From: an uncultured Lachnospiraceae bacterium
GTDB lineage: Bacteria > Bacillota > Clostridia > Lachnospirales > Lachnospiraceae
Length of the DNA stretch: 64,000 nt
Assembly (NCBI GenBank): GCA_910577045.1
Contig: CAJTLB010000008.1
Span: 1 to 64,000, forward strand
Direction: 5' to 3'
In this document: piece after piece, positions 26,924 to 34,682 of the stretch
Layout of the letters: every line of letters starts with the position of its first letter
How positions within the stretch are numbered: the first letter of the stretch is position 1
Notes under the pieces: generated by a model
What the model was told of the DNA's origin: nothing
What the model saw: the letters and a program-made list of their open reading frames with translations, nothing else
Database searches by the model: none
Translations under genes and position numbers: made by a program

Positions 26924-26968
26924 ATTTAGTATTACTAAATATATAGCATACCTTATTTTATTTGTCAA
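26924..26968 (-). promoter_or_regulatory. padR promoter and palindromic operator
   Basis: Minus-strand TTGACA (26968-26963), 17 nt, TATATA (26945-26940), then the perfect palindrome ATTTAGTA-A-TACTAAAT (26924-26940) abutting the -10 and covering the start site. Confidence 0.8.
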
Positions 26969-27010
26969 TAAAAATTTCATACAATAATGCCTATTATTTA
27001 GATAATTATA

Positions 27011-27053
27011 AAAGTGGCTACTGTACAAAAACACTTCGTACAAGTAGCCACTT
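27011..27053. terminator. terminator after MFS gene
   Basis: AAAGTGGCTACT ... AGTAGCCACTTT with an inner GTAC/GTAC pairing; placed between the MFS stop and the PadR promoter. Confidence 0.65.
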
Positions 27054-27141
27054 TATAATGCCTTATTTTCACAATTTTTCTATTACCATTCTTCTTTTAT
27101 AAGAAGCATTATACAAACATAATATACCAACATGGGAACAC

Positions 27142-28404
27142 TTACAATTTACACTTAAAATAAGATACTACACTTATTATAAACCCGCAGGTTCCCGTAC
27201 ATAAAAACATAACTGCCATACCACTTCCCATGCCAGCCCCTACTATTTTTGACAACCAGCCACTTACTTTATTACCAGAAAACATAAAAGGTTCAAACAC
27301 ATAATCTGCCAAATATCCCCCAAGGATAATTCCAATTGGTATGGTACTATATTGAATTGCATTTCTAACTGCAAATACCCTTCCCTGCATAAATACTGGT
27401 ATTCTTTTATATAATACAGTATTCTGTCCTGCCATAATAAAAGGGATCGGTAAACTAGCGGCAATTGCAGCAAATGCCCACCAAAAAATATCCCTTCCCA
27501 CCGCCATTATCAAATCTCCTAATAAAAATGATAATGCGGCAGCAATATAAATTGTTTTTACTTTATAATGCCTTTCTTTTTTTACAGAAACAAGAATACC
27601 TCCAACAATTCCCCCTATCCCCATACAGGCATTTACCACTCCAAGTATAAGATTATTTCCAGAGCTTCTTGCTAAAATCATTGGTGACAATATATTTTCA
27701 TAAGTGAGCCTTGAAAAAAAGTTAATAAGAGCCATAGTAAACATCAGATACAAAATATCTTTTTCCTTTTTTAGAAAAAGATATCCTTCCATTATCCCAG
27801 CAAATGGCGAATTATATATGTTTTCTTCCATCTGTTCTGGAATGTCAATAAAAAACCATAATACACAAAATGCAGCTATAAAGCTTAATAAATCAATTAA
27901 CAAAATAAGAGGAAGTCCGCCTATTGCATAAAAGGAAGCGGCAAGCATAGGGCTAAATACTACAATCATATTATTACTAAAAGAATTCATCCCACTTACA
28001 TTTGAAATTTTTTCCTTTGGGACAAGCCTGCCTATTGCTACTGCTGACGCTGGCTGCTGGAACGCATTTGTAATGCCAATTATAATATGGACTACATAAA
28101 TTGCCCAAATGGATAAATTGCCTTGCAGCAAACATATAAAAACTATCAATGACCCTGCTGCCGCAATACTATCTGATAAAAGCATAATGGTTTTCTTTTT
28201 ATGCCTATCTATAAATCCCCCAACAAATAAACTACAAAAAATATATGGCACATAATGAAAAAATGACATTAGTGAAATGGACATGGCAGAATGGCTCTGC
28301 CCATATGCCCATAAAACTAATGAAAACCCTGTTATAGAGCTTCCTAATCCAGATACACTCTGGCTTAACCACAAAATTATATATTTTTTTAACCTTTTGT
28401 CCAT
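27142..28404 (-). CDS. MFS transporter, macrolide-efflux-like
   Basis: 420 residues, 12 predicted helices. MFS signature between helices 2 and 3 (GGFIDRHKKKTIMLLSD, about 62-78) and the segments IGITNAFQQPASAVAIGRLVPKEKISNVSGMNSFSNNM and IPIGIILGGYLADYV are typical of the MefA/Mdf-like exporters found in Firmicutes. The start codon has only a weak RBS (gagtgg) and is preceded by an unusual GC-rich structured segment. Likely drug or metabolite export; substrate unknown. Confidence 0.88.
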   Translation of the reverse strand: MDKRLKKYIILWLSQSVSGLGSSITGFSLVLWAYGQSHSAMSISLMSFFHYVPYIFCSLFVGGFIDRHKKKTIMLLSDSIAAAGSLIVFICLLQGNLSIWAIYVVHIIIGITNAFQQPASAVAIGRLVPKEKISNVSGMNSFSNNMIVVFSPMLAASFYAIGGLPLILLIDLLSFIAAFCVLWFFIDIPEQMEENIYNSPFAGIMEGYLFLKKEKDILYLMFTMALINFFSRLTYENILSPMILARSSGNNLILGVVNACMGIGGIVGGILVSVKKERHYKVKTIYIAAALSFLLGDLIMAVGRDIFWWAFAAIAASLPIPFIMAGQNTVLYKRIPVFMQGRVFAVRNAIQYSTIPIGIILGGYLADYVFEPFMFSGNKVSGWLSKIVGAGMGSGMAVMFLCTGTCGFIISVVSYFKCKL

Positions 28405-28505
28405 TGTTTCAATCCACTCGCGGCAGTTAGGAGCCCATTATAGGAATTGCCTATGGCAGCAGGGGATACCGCTTTCGCCCCGCCCGCTACTGCTGTTATA
28501 ATTAT
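28405..28505 (-). other. GC-rich structured leader of MFS gene
   Basis: This short tract is much richer in GC than its surroundings. On minus it holds CAGCAG...CTGCTG closing a stem with a GGCGAAAGC inner hairpin, then ATAGG-CAATT-CCTAT, a TATAAT, and GCCGCGAGTGGATTGAAAC just before the ATG. It could be a regulatory RNA leader or the scar of an inserted element. I cannot match it to a named RNA family. Confidence 0.4.
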
Positions 28506-28510
28506 TTTGG

Positions 28511-28561
28511 ACAATTCCTCCCCCTACCTAAGAAAAAGGAGAACCCTTGCTGTTCATTGTT
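28511..28561. repeat. 51-bp dispersed repeat, copy B
   Basis: Counterpart of 23123-23171; 34 contiguous aligned positions without gap from AACAAT to TTAG, then GGTAGGGG-GAGGAAT. Here it is not coding. Lies between thrS and the GC-rich tract. Confidence 0.65.
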
Positions 28562-28631
28562 AAAACTCTTTATTTCCACAAAACAGTATAACACAGATAT
28601 CCTATCTTATCAATCTAACACCAAAGCCCTT

Positions 28632-30389
28632 TTATCCTAATATAATTTCCACTAATCTACTTATTGGCATTTCCCCCATATCTTGTTTATCTGTATCCGC
28701 ATCACGCTGCCTAACGGATATTGTATGGTTTTTTTGTTCTTTTTCCCCAATAATTACCATATAAGGCACTTTATCCAATTGTGCCTCCCTAATTTTATAC
28801 CCTAGTTTTTCATCCTTTATATCCATTTCTACACGGATTCCTGATAATTCTAATTCCTCCAAAACTTGTTCTGCATACACTATATATTTATTAGAAACAG
28901 GCAGTAATTTTACTTGTACAGGGGATAACCATACTGGGAATTTTCCTGCATAATGTTCTATTAATATCCCAATAAAACGCTCCACGGAGCCAAAAATTAC
29001 ACGATGTATCATAATAGGCCTATGTTTTTCCCCATCTGCCCCTATATATTCTATTTCAAATCTCTTTGGTAATTGAAAATCAAGCTGAATTGTCCCACAT
29101 TGCCATGTACGGCCAATAGAATCCTTTAAATGAAAATCCAACTTAGGGCCATAAAATGCACCATCCCCCTCGTTAATTACATAAGGAATCCCCATAGAAT
29201 CCATAGCATTTTGTAAAGCTTGTGTTGCAAGCTCCCATTCCTCTTCACTTCCAATACTATTCTCTGGCTTTGTAGATAATTCTACATAATATGGAAACCC
29301 AAATTTGGCATATACTGCATCGATCAATTTTGCCACTCTTTGAATCTCTTCCTCTACTTGTTCTTCCGCCATAAAAATATGTGCATCGTCTTGTGTAAAC
29401 TCCTTGACACGCATTAACCCATGCAATTCCCCGGACTTTTCTGGGCGGTGGACAAGCCCGAGTTCTGCTAAACGAAGTGGTAAATTACGGTAAGAGTATT
29501 GCCCCTGCTTATATACTAGCATCCCACCCGGGCAGCTCATTGGCTTAATGGCATATTCTGTATTATCCACCATTGTTGTATACATATTTTCTCTATAATG
29601 GTCCCAATGCCCCGATCGTTCCCACAAGCCCCTGTTTAATATAATCGGCGTAGAAATTTCTTGATACCCTTCCTTTTTATGCAGCTCCCTCCAATAATTA
29701 AGCAAAAGATTTTTCAATATCATTCCTTTTGGTAAGAAAAACGGCAATCCTGCCCCTTCTTCCATTAATGCAAAGATTCCCAGTTGTTTTCCAAGTTTTC
29801 TGTGATCCCTCAATTTTGCCTCTTCTAACATATCTATATATTCTTCCATCTGGCTTGCCTTTGGAAAAGAAATACCATAGATGCGTGTCAGCCTTTTGCC
29901 CTTTTCATCTCCTTTCCAATAGGAACCAGAAATAGATAATAATTTTATTACTTTTACCTGGCATGTATTGGAAATATGTGGCCCAGAACAAAATTCCATA
30001 TATTCCCCTTGCTTATAAAAACTAATTTTTTCCTGTTCTGGCAGGCTTTGTATTAATTCTACCTTATAATCCTCTTGGCGTTCTTGCATATATGCCTGTG
30101 CTTCCTTTTTGCTCACTTTATAAACCTGTAATGATAGAGATTCTTTTACAATTCTTTTCATTTCTTCCTCAACGGCAATTAACTCTTTCTCTGAAAAGGA
30201 AAATTCAAATTCAAAATCATAATAAAACCCATTTTCAATTGCAGGCCCAATGGCACATTTTGTTTTTGGGTACAAACGTTTTACGGCCTGGGCTAAGATA
30301 TGTGCGCTTGTATGCCAAAATGCTTTCTTCCCTTCTAGCTCCTCAAAACCTTCTTCTACAATTTCTCCATTTTTTAATAGAACCTTCAT
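28632..30389 (-). CDS. thrS: threonyl-tRNA synthetase lacking the TGS domain
   Basis: 585 residues against about 640 for the usual bacterial enzyme. It starts directly with the editing domain (HTSAHILAQAVKRLYP, about 26-41; the CSGPH zinc-like site about 134). Catalytic class II core: LPFFLPKGMILKN, motif 2 region YAIKPMSCPGGMLVYK with Cys ligand, TQDDAHIF with His ligand, motif 3 IMIHRVIFGSVERFIGILIEHY; anticodon-binding domain from about 480. The N-terminal TGS ubiquitin-like domain is absent. Control is by a T-box leader. Could be a second ThrRS in the genome. Confidence 0.93.
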   Translation of the reverse strand: MKVLLKNGEIVEEGFEELEGKKAFWHTSAHILAQAVKRLYPKTKCAIGPAIENGFYYDFEFEFSFSEKELIAVEEEMKRIVKESLSLQVYKVSKKEAQAYMQERQEDYKVELIQSLPEQEKISFYKQGEYMEFCSGPHISNTCQVKVIKLLSISGSYWKGDEKGKRLTRIYGISFPKASQMEEYIDMLEEAKLRDHRKLGKQLGIFALMEEGAGLPFFLPKGMILKNLLLNYWRELHKKEGYQEISTPIILNRGLWERSGHWDHYRENMYTTMVDNTEYAIKPMSCPGGMLVYKQGQYSYRNLPLRLAELGLVHRPEKSGELHGLMRVKEFTQDDAHIFMAEEQVEEEIQRVAKLIDAVYAKFGFPYYVELSTKPENSIGSEEEWELATQALQNAMDSMGIPYVINEGDGAFYGPKLDFHLKDSIGRTWQCGTIQLDFQLPKRFEIEYIGADGEKHRPIMIHRVIFGSVERFIGILIEHYAGKFPVWLSPVQVKLLPVSNKYIVYAEQVLEELELSGIRVEMDIKDEKLGYKIREAQLDKVPYMVIIGEKEQKNHTISVRQRDADTDKQDMGEMPISRLVEIILG

Positions 30390-30439
30390 TGTTGCTCCTT
30401 TCTGTTACAATCCTTTTATTTTGCAACAACATAAGAAAA

Positions 30440-30710
30440 GCACCCATAAGGCTACCTAAATAGCCTTAAGGGTGCATTTGCACGGTTCCACCTTAACTTT
30501 TCACTTCAGATTCCAACAAATCCTATCCTTTAACGCAGGCATACGGTAACACTTACTGTTTCAATCCTTGTAGGATATAAAATACTCTTCAGCATTACAG
30601 CTCAGGAATGGTTTTTGTCTATGTTCCTTATAAATGGCTCCCACCAAATGCCATTCTCTCTGGATAATTCTGCATAAACTACTCTTTCCGTCAGCGCTTT
30701 TCTTATATTG
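30440..30710 (-). promoter_or_regulatory. T-box riboswitch of thrS
   Basis: Minus-strand leader with stem I elements AAAGAGTA, AGAGAGAATGG and GGTGGGAGCC, a Thr-compatible ACC in the specifier region (AAAACCATTCC), the T-box TGGAACCGTGC at 30490-30480 and a strong terminator GCACCC...GGGTGC (30475-30440) followed by TTTTCTTAT. Uncharged tRNA-Thr would favour the antiterminator and raise thrS expression. The specifier codon is my reading and needs folding to confirm. Confidence 0.92.
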
Positions 30711-30718
30711 TTATATAC

Positions 30719-30747
30719 ACTTTACCAAATTCTTTGCCCCTTGTCAA
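30719..30747 (-). promoter_or_regulatory. thrS promoter
   Basis: Minus-strand TTGACA (30747-30742), 17-nt spacer, TAAAGT (30724-30719), just ahead of the T-box leader. Confidence 0.75.
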
Positions 30748-30783
30748 TAACCGATCTTTTCCACAAATCTTTTTCTTAATCGA

Positions 30784-31491
30784 TTATATATCTTTGTTCT
30801 TATCTAATCTTTCTTCTTTTAACCAATTTATATCTTCTTCTGATGGCGTTTCATATGCCAATGCCATTTTTAAGTGGGAAGGGGTATCTCCACAAACATA
30901 TGCGAAACTAATTTTTAGGGCCCATTCCCCCGGCGTAACAGAAATTTGTTCTTGTATAGAAGTATTTTTTGTAATTTCCTCTCCTGCTTTTTCAAAACGA
31001 TATACGCTTTGCTTATCTGGTGAAATTACTTCTACAACAATCTGTTCATCCATTGGAAAAATATTTTTATTCCGCTTTACAAGTAAATCTGAAAATTCAA
31101 CTGCTAAATTAACTATATTTTCCTCATGCACATAAAAAGGCCAATACCCTTCTGAAACAAACGGGGCCAAGGGTTTTTTAAGTGTGGTATCTAAACGAAA
31201 AATATAACCTTGTTCAATATCTGTAATGAGTTCCTCCTTTGTAAGATAATACTCATAATGCTCAACAGTAACATCAAGCTCTGTAATCGTATCCTCTTCT
31301 TTTACTGAAATACTTGTATTCTCTATTTCTGGTATAGTCGTTTCAACAATATCTATATTTTCCTTATTTTCAATACTCTTATTTTCCTCCTCATCCATAG
31401 TCTTTTGATTGGTTGGCATACTACAGCCAACCAATGCTATTACACTAAATACTGATAAACACAATATCCCTTTCCTTAATTCTTTTTTCAT
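30784..31491 (-). CDS. lipoprotein of unknown function
   Basis: 235 residues with a lipoprotein signal: KKELRKGILCLSVFSVIALVGCS, lipobox LVGC with C23. An acidic, Thr-rich linker (about 24-75) is followed by a domain with FVSEGYWPFYVHEENIVNLAVEFSDLLVKRN and VTPGEWALKISFAYV, beta-rich in appearance. No family recognised. Exported and anchored to the outer face of the membrane. It stands alone, downstream of rtcB. Confidence 0.75.
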   Translation of the reverse strand: MKKELRKGILCLSVFSVIALVGCSMPTNQKTMDEEENKSIENKENIDIVETTIPEIENTSISVKEEDTITELDVTVEHYEYYLTKEELITDIEQGYIFRLDTTLKKPLAPFVSEGYWPFYVHEENIVNLAVEFSDLLVKRNKNIFPMDEQIVVEVISPDKQSVYRFEKAGEEITKNTSIQEQISVTPGEWALKISFAYVCGDTPSHLKMALAYETPSEEDINWLKEERLDKNKDI

Positions 31492-31534
31492 AATTAGCCT
31501 CTTTTCTATACTATTTTTTCACCTTTTTATTTAT

Positions 31535-33034
31535 TTAAGCTTTTATTGTAAAAATTGGTTCTAACCGTGCCACCAAAGCCGCCATATTGTGTTCTGTATG
31601 TACAGCAATTACTTCATTAATATCCTTATAAGCATATGGTGCTTCTGCCCGGATAGATTCTTCCCACTTTTTTAAAATATCTTTTCTGCCTTTTATATCC
31701 ATGCGGTTTGGATCAATTGGCGTAATAATATGGAACTTTTCCATAAACTGGCGGAATTCTTTCTCATTCCCTTTTATAGCATCCCCGCGGGACTTCCTTC
31801 TCCCAGCCCCATGGCTTGCACTCCAAAGCGAATCTGGGTTCCCCATCCCACAAAGCAGATAACTAGAGCTGCCCATAGAACCTGGTATCATTACCGGCTC
31901 CCCATAATAAGCAAACTCCGTGCCTTCCATTTCTTCACAACCACCAGCACAGCAAGCCCCCTTCCGATGAATATAATAGTCTTTGCCATTTATCTGTTTT
32001 TTCCAAATATAATTGTGTGGCGCATCATAAAGTAAATCCATATTACACTTACCTAATACATTTGTAAAAACATCCTGAATCATAAAACCAAGGAATAACC
32101 GGTTGGCAAACCCAAAATTAGCTGCATTCCTAGAAGCCGACTTAAAGCGGTTCCATGCTTCTGGCACAGCACTATCCTCTGGTATAGGATATAATTTATT
32201 CTCAGGATGCGGCAGCCTAGCTGGATAAATCTCTTGGCATATTTTCCTATTTAACAAACCACTATGATGGCCAATAAGAAGGGAACCTGCATGAAGCATT
32301 ACTACAACAGCCCCCTTTTTTAGATTCCAAGCATTAGCAGCTTGTCCATTATAAACCTCGGCAACCCGTTGCACTTCTAAAAAATGATTTCCTCCGCCAA
32401 TTGTACCAATCTGATCATCATATGTTAATTGTTCATAACTGCCAATAAAATCATCCAATCCTTCTGTATAATCCGCTTTTAAACTTCCCCGAAACACTGT
32501 ATGGTTTAACCATTTTTCCTGAACGTCAGGCTGGTAATATTTCCATAGGCCACTCTTTTTACTATAATTACTTGTCTCTAGCAATCCTTCTAAACCATAA
32601 CGAAACAATGCCTGCCTCTGCCTTCCTGTCATTGGTATTTGCCTGCCGCCCTCAAAAAAAATATGGCGGACTTTCTTTGTTAATTCGGGAAGGTTTTCCA
32701 TAATTTGCCCTTCCGATAAATCTGTAGTATAAAAACGCATGCCACAATTAATATCATTTCCCATTGCTTGTGGAACAGCAAAGCCTTCTGTCATCATAAC
32801 TGTCCCAATAGGAATACCTGCGCCTTTATGAAAATCTGGCGTCAAAATAATTTTCTCAACCTGTTGTCTCTCTCCTTTAAAAAACCCTGGTATTTTTTCC
32901 AGCCTTTCTACTGTTTCTTCTAACTCTGTCATCTGGTATAATTCTGCTACTGCATTTTTATCTGGTACAGCATCTTTTGGCAAATAACAAGATATTATAT
33001 TATTCCTATCTTTATATTCTATTTTATGTATCAT
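31535..33034 (-). CDS. rtcB: RNA-splicing ligase RtcB homologue
   Basis: 499 residues from ATG 33034 (gagagg 10 nt upstream; the frame back to 33139 is leader). Catalytic features are complete: TPDFHKGAGIPIG, GNDINCGMR with D94 and C97, GGGNHFLEV (N216, H217), MLHAGS (H248) and ASHGAGRRKSR with the guanylylated His at 408. RtcB joins 2',3'-cyclic phosphate and 5'-OH RNA ends using GTP and Mn. It is slightly longer than and diverged from E. coli RtcB (DINCGM instead of DVGCGM). No RtcR activator or RtcA is adjacent. Confidence 0.93.
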   Translation of the reverse strand: MIHKIEYKDRNNIISCYLPKDAVPDKNAVAELYQMTELEETVERLEKIPGFFKGERQQVEKIILTPDFHKGAGIPIGTVMMTEGFAVPQAMGNDINCGMRFYTTDLSEGQIMENLPELTKKVRHIFFEGGRQIPMTGRQRQALFRYGLEGLLETSNYSKKSGLWKYYQPDVQEKWLNHTVFRGSLKADYTEGLDDFIGSYEQLTYDDQIGTIGGGNHFLEVQRVAEVYNGQAANAWNLKKGAVVVMLHAGSLLIGHHSGLLNRKICQEIYPARLPHPENKLYPIPEDSAVPEAWNRFKSASRNAANFGFANRLFLGFMIQDVFTNVLGKCNMDLLYDAPHNYIWKKQINGKDYYIHRKGACCAGGCEEMEGTEFAYYGEPVMIPGSMGSSSYLLCGMGNPDSLWSASHGAGRRKSRGDAIKGNEKEFRQFMEKFHIITPIDPNRMDIKGRKDILKKWEESIRAEAPYAYKDINEVIAVHTEHNMAALVARLEPIFTIKA

Positions 33035-33070
33035 AAAAACATATCCTCTCTCATTCCAATAAGAATTTTT

Positions 33071-33121
33071 ACTTCCCCAAAACGTCAAAGATATATTCCT
33101 GCTTTTCTGCTTTAGGGAAGT
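33071..33121 (-). other. 51-nt hairpin in rtcB leader
   Basis: Seven-bp arms ACTTCCC/GGGAAGT enclose 37 nt with further short pairings (AAAG/CTTT, GCAGAAAAGC), between the ferritin-like stop and the rtcB RBS. The 7-bp outer stem is acceptor-like in length. It may regulate translation or be an RtcB target; both are speculative. Confidence 0.35.
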
Positions 33122-33131
33122 GCAACCGTTT

Positions 33132-33671
33132 TTACCCATTGTTTAAAAGTGACTGTAAAATCATAATATGGTACTCTTCATCTTGGATAATCCGCTTTAA
33201 TACATGATTCACACATTCGTCTTGAATAATATTTATATGGTTTCTATATTGTTTAATTGCTGCCCTTTCTGCTTCTATATCTGCCTGTAGCATCTGTGGG
33301 ATACAATTAGGCAAGGTCAGGCAGGCTGGGGACCACATGCCATTTCGCTGTTTTGTTTCAAAACAGACATTTCCTCCAAGTAAATGAATCAATTCCCCAA
33401 GCTTTTGCAAATGCATCATTTCTGCCATTGCAATCCCTAAAATTGTCCGTATTAGGGCACAATGCTCACTAGACATCCGGTTTTCATTATTAATATACTG
33501 TAAAACTGCTGACAATTCTGACACGGAACCACAATAATCAAACATTAATATCTCTGCATATTTTAGATTTTTCTCCCTTACTTGAATAGGCGGATATGGC
33601 AGATCCACCATAATTGGCTTTATTCCTTGTAGGTTGCAGTCATTTACGATTAGGTTTCCATTCTTTTCCAT
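33132..33671 (-). CDS. ferritin-like domain protein
   Basis: 179 residues. Four-helix ferritin-like pattern with ligand positions in SVSELSAVLQYI (about 50-61), GIAMAEMMHLQKLGELIHLLGG (ExxH, about 78-99), ADIEAERAAIKQYRNHI and DEEYHIMILQSLL (ExxH). This gives a probable di-iron or Mn site as in rubrerythrin- and spore-coat-manganese-catalase relatives. Length and the missing rubredoxin domain leave oxidase, peroxidase or storage roles open. The rtcB gene follows after a 97-nt leader. Confidence 0.75.
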   Translation of the reverse strand: MEKNGNLIVNDCNLQGIKPIMVDLPYPPIQVREKNLKYAEILMFDYCGSVSELSAVLQYINNENRMSSEHCALIRTILGIAMAEMMHLQKLGELIHLLGGNVCFETKQRNGMWSPACLTLPNCIPQMLQADIEAERAAIKQYRNHINIIQDECVNHVLKRIIQDEEYHIMILQSLLNNG

Positions 33672-33800
33672 TTTTAAACCCGTCTCCTAAAATATTTACA
33701 GTACTATAGTATGCCTGCTCTCCCTATTATGCCACCAATGTTATAGCCAAAGTGCCATCTATTTATTATCTATACTGTCTTCTAATTTGTCCCAACCCTA

Positions 33801-34382
33801 CTAGCCCATAATGGTATTTTCCTTTAAAACTTCCATAACTTTATCAAATTTATTTTTATAATATTTCTTACTGTCTGGAGATAATTTTTGAAAACTTCTT
33901 ACCAGCTTCTTTTTAACAAATTCTACGCCTTCTTCTATTCCCATTCCTTTTTTAACATATGCCAAATATAATAAACTAGGGACATTATCAAAATGTGAAA
34001 TTGCGTCAGCATCTGCTACACATACTTCTTCAATACGGTTTTTTTCAAAATTTACACTTCCCCTATGCTTTTTTATGCAGTCTTGTATCAATAAGATTTT
34101 CTTATTTTCATAACCATACGCTTTCAAAATACCATATGCCATTTCTGCCCCATGTATATGGTGCAATTCATACAAACTATAATCTGTAATAGAAGCAATA
34201 TCATGAAGCCAAGCAGCTATCATTACAATTTCCTTGTCTGCCCCATATTTATCTGCAAGAATTTCTGCATTTTTCACTACTGCAACAATATGATAGTAAC
34301 ACCCTATCCCAAACTTATTCGTTTCCTTTTGGCATCTACTATATATTTCCTTTTGCAAATTTTCTAAAATATCTTTCCGCAT
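33801..34382 (-). CDS. HD-domain phosphohydrolase
   Basis: 193 residues with the complete HD metal set: H31 region CYYHIVAVVKNAE, AAWLHDIAS (HD), HHIHGAEMA, CIKKHRGS and VADADAISHFDNV. This order is typical of the small YedJ/YpgQ-like HD hydrolases acting on nucleotides. Exact substrate unknown. No RBS stronger than gagaa is visible before the ATG. An AT-rich 180-nt gap follows upstream with nothing recognisable. Confidence 0.85.
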   Translation of the reverse strand: MRKDILENLQKEIYSRCQKETNKFGIGCYYHIVAVVKNAEILADKYGADKEIVMIAAWLHDIASITDYSLYELHHIHGAEMAYGILKAYGYENKKILLIQDCIKKHRGSVNFEKNRIEEVCVADADAISHFDNVPSLLYLAYVKKGMGIEEGVEFVKKKLVRSFQKLSPDSKKYYKNKFDKVMEVLKENTIMG

Positions 34383-34563
34383 ATCTTTTTCTCTTTCTAT
34401 TTATTGTGAACTTATTTCTTTTGAGTACATTTTTGCAGTATCTTCTGTTAAGCCAAATTTCTTTTAAATTTATTTTTATCTATATTTTATCATATTTTAT
34501 CTGAACAAGCTACTCTGTTTTTTTAAATCTATTTTCAAATATAACTTTAACAACATTTCATAA

Positions 34564-34662
34564 TCAGCCATCTTTCCTTTTCTTGACGCCTGCTTTTAAA
34601 AACGCATCTATAACAAGCTGGGCTGCTCTATCTATAAAATATTTATACTCTTCCTTTGACAT
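34564..34662 (-). pseudogene. 32-codon C-terminal gene fragment
   Basis: An open frame EYACVGMSKEEYKYFIDRAAQLVIDAFLKAGVKKRKDG runs from just after the SMI1 stop. It is amphipathic-helical and looks like a real protein C-terminus, but has no RBS and is shifted relative to the SMI1 frame. Either a remnant of another immunity-type gene or chance; 34383-34563 beside it is AT-rich and empty. Confidence 0.35.
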
Positions 34663-34682
34663 TCCAACACAAGCATATTCAC

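Noticed and set aside
28402..28424. GTGGATTGAAAC before the MFS start resembles the 3' end of type I CRISPR repeats
   Set aside because: Only one copy, no regularly spaced second repeat, no cas gene in the window.
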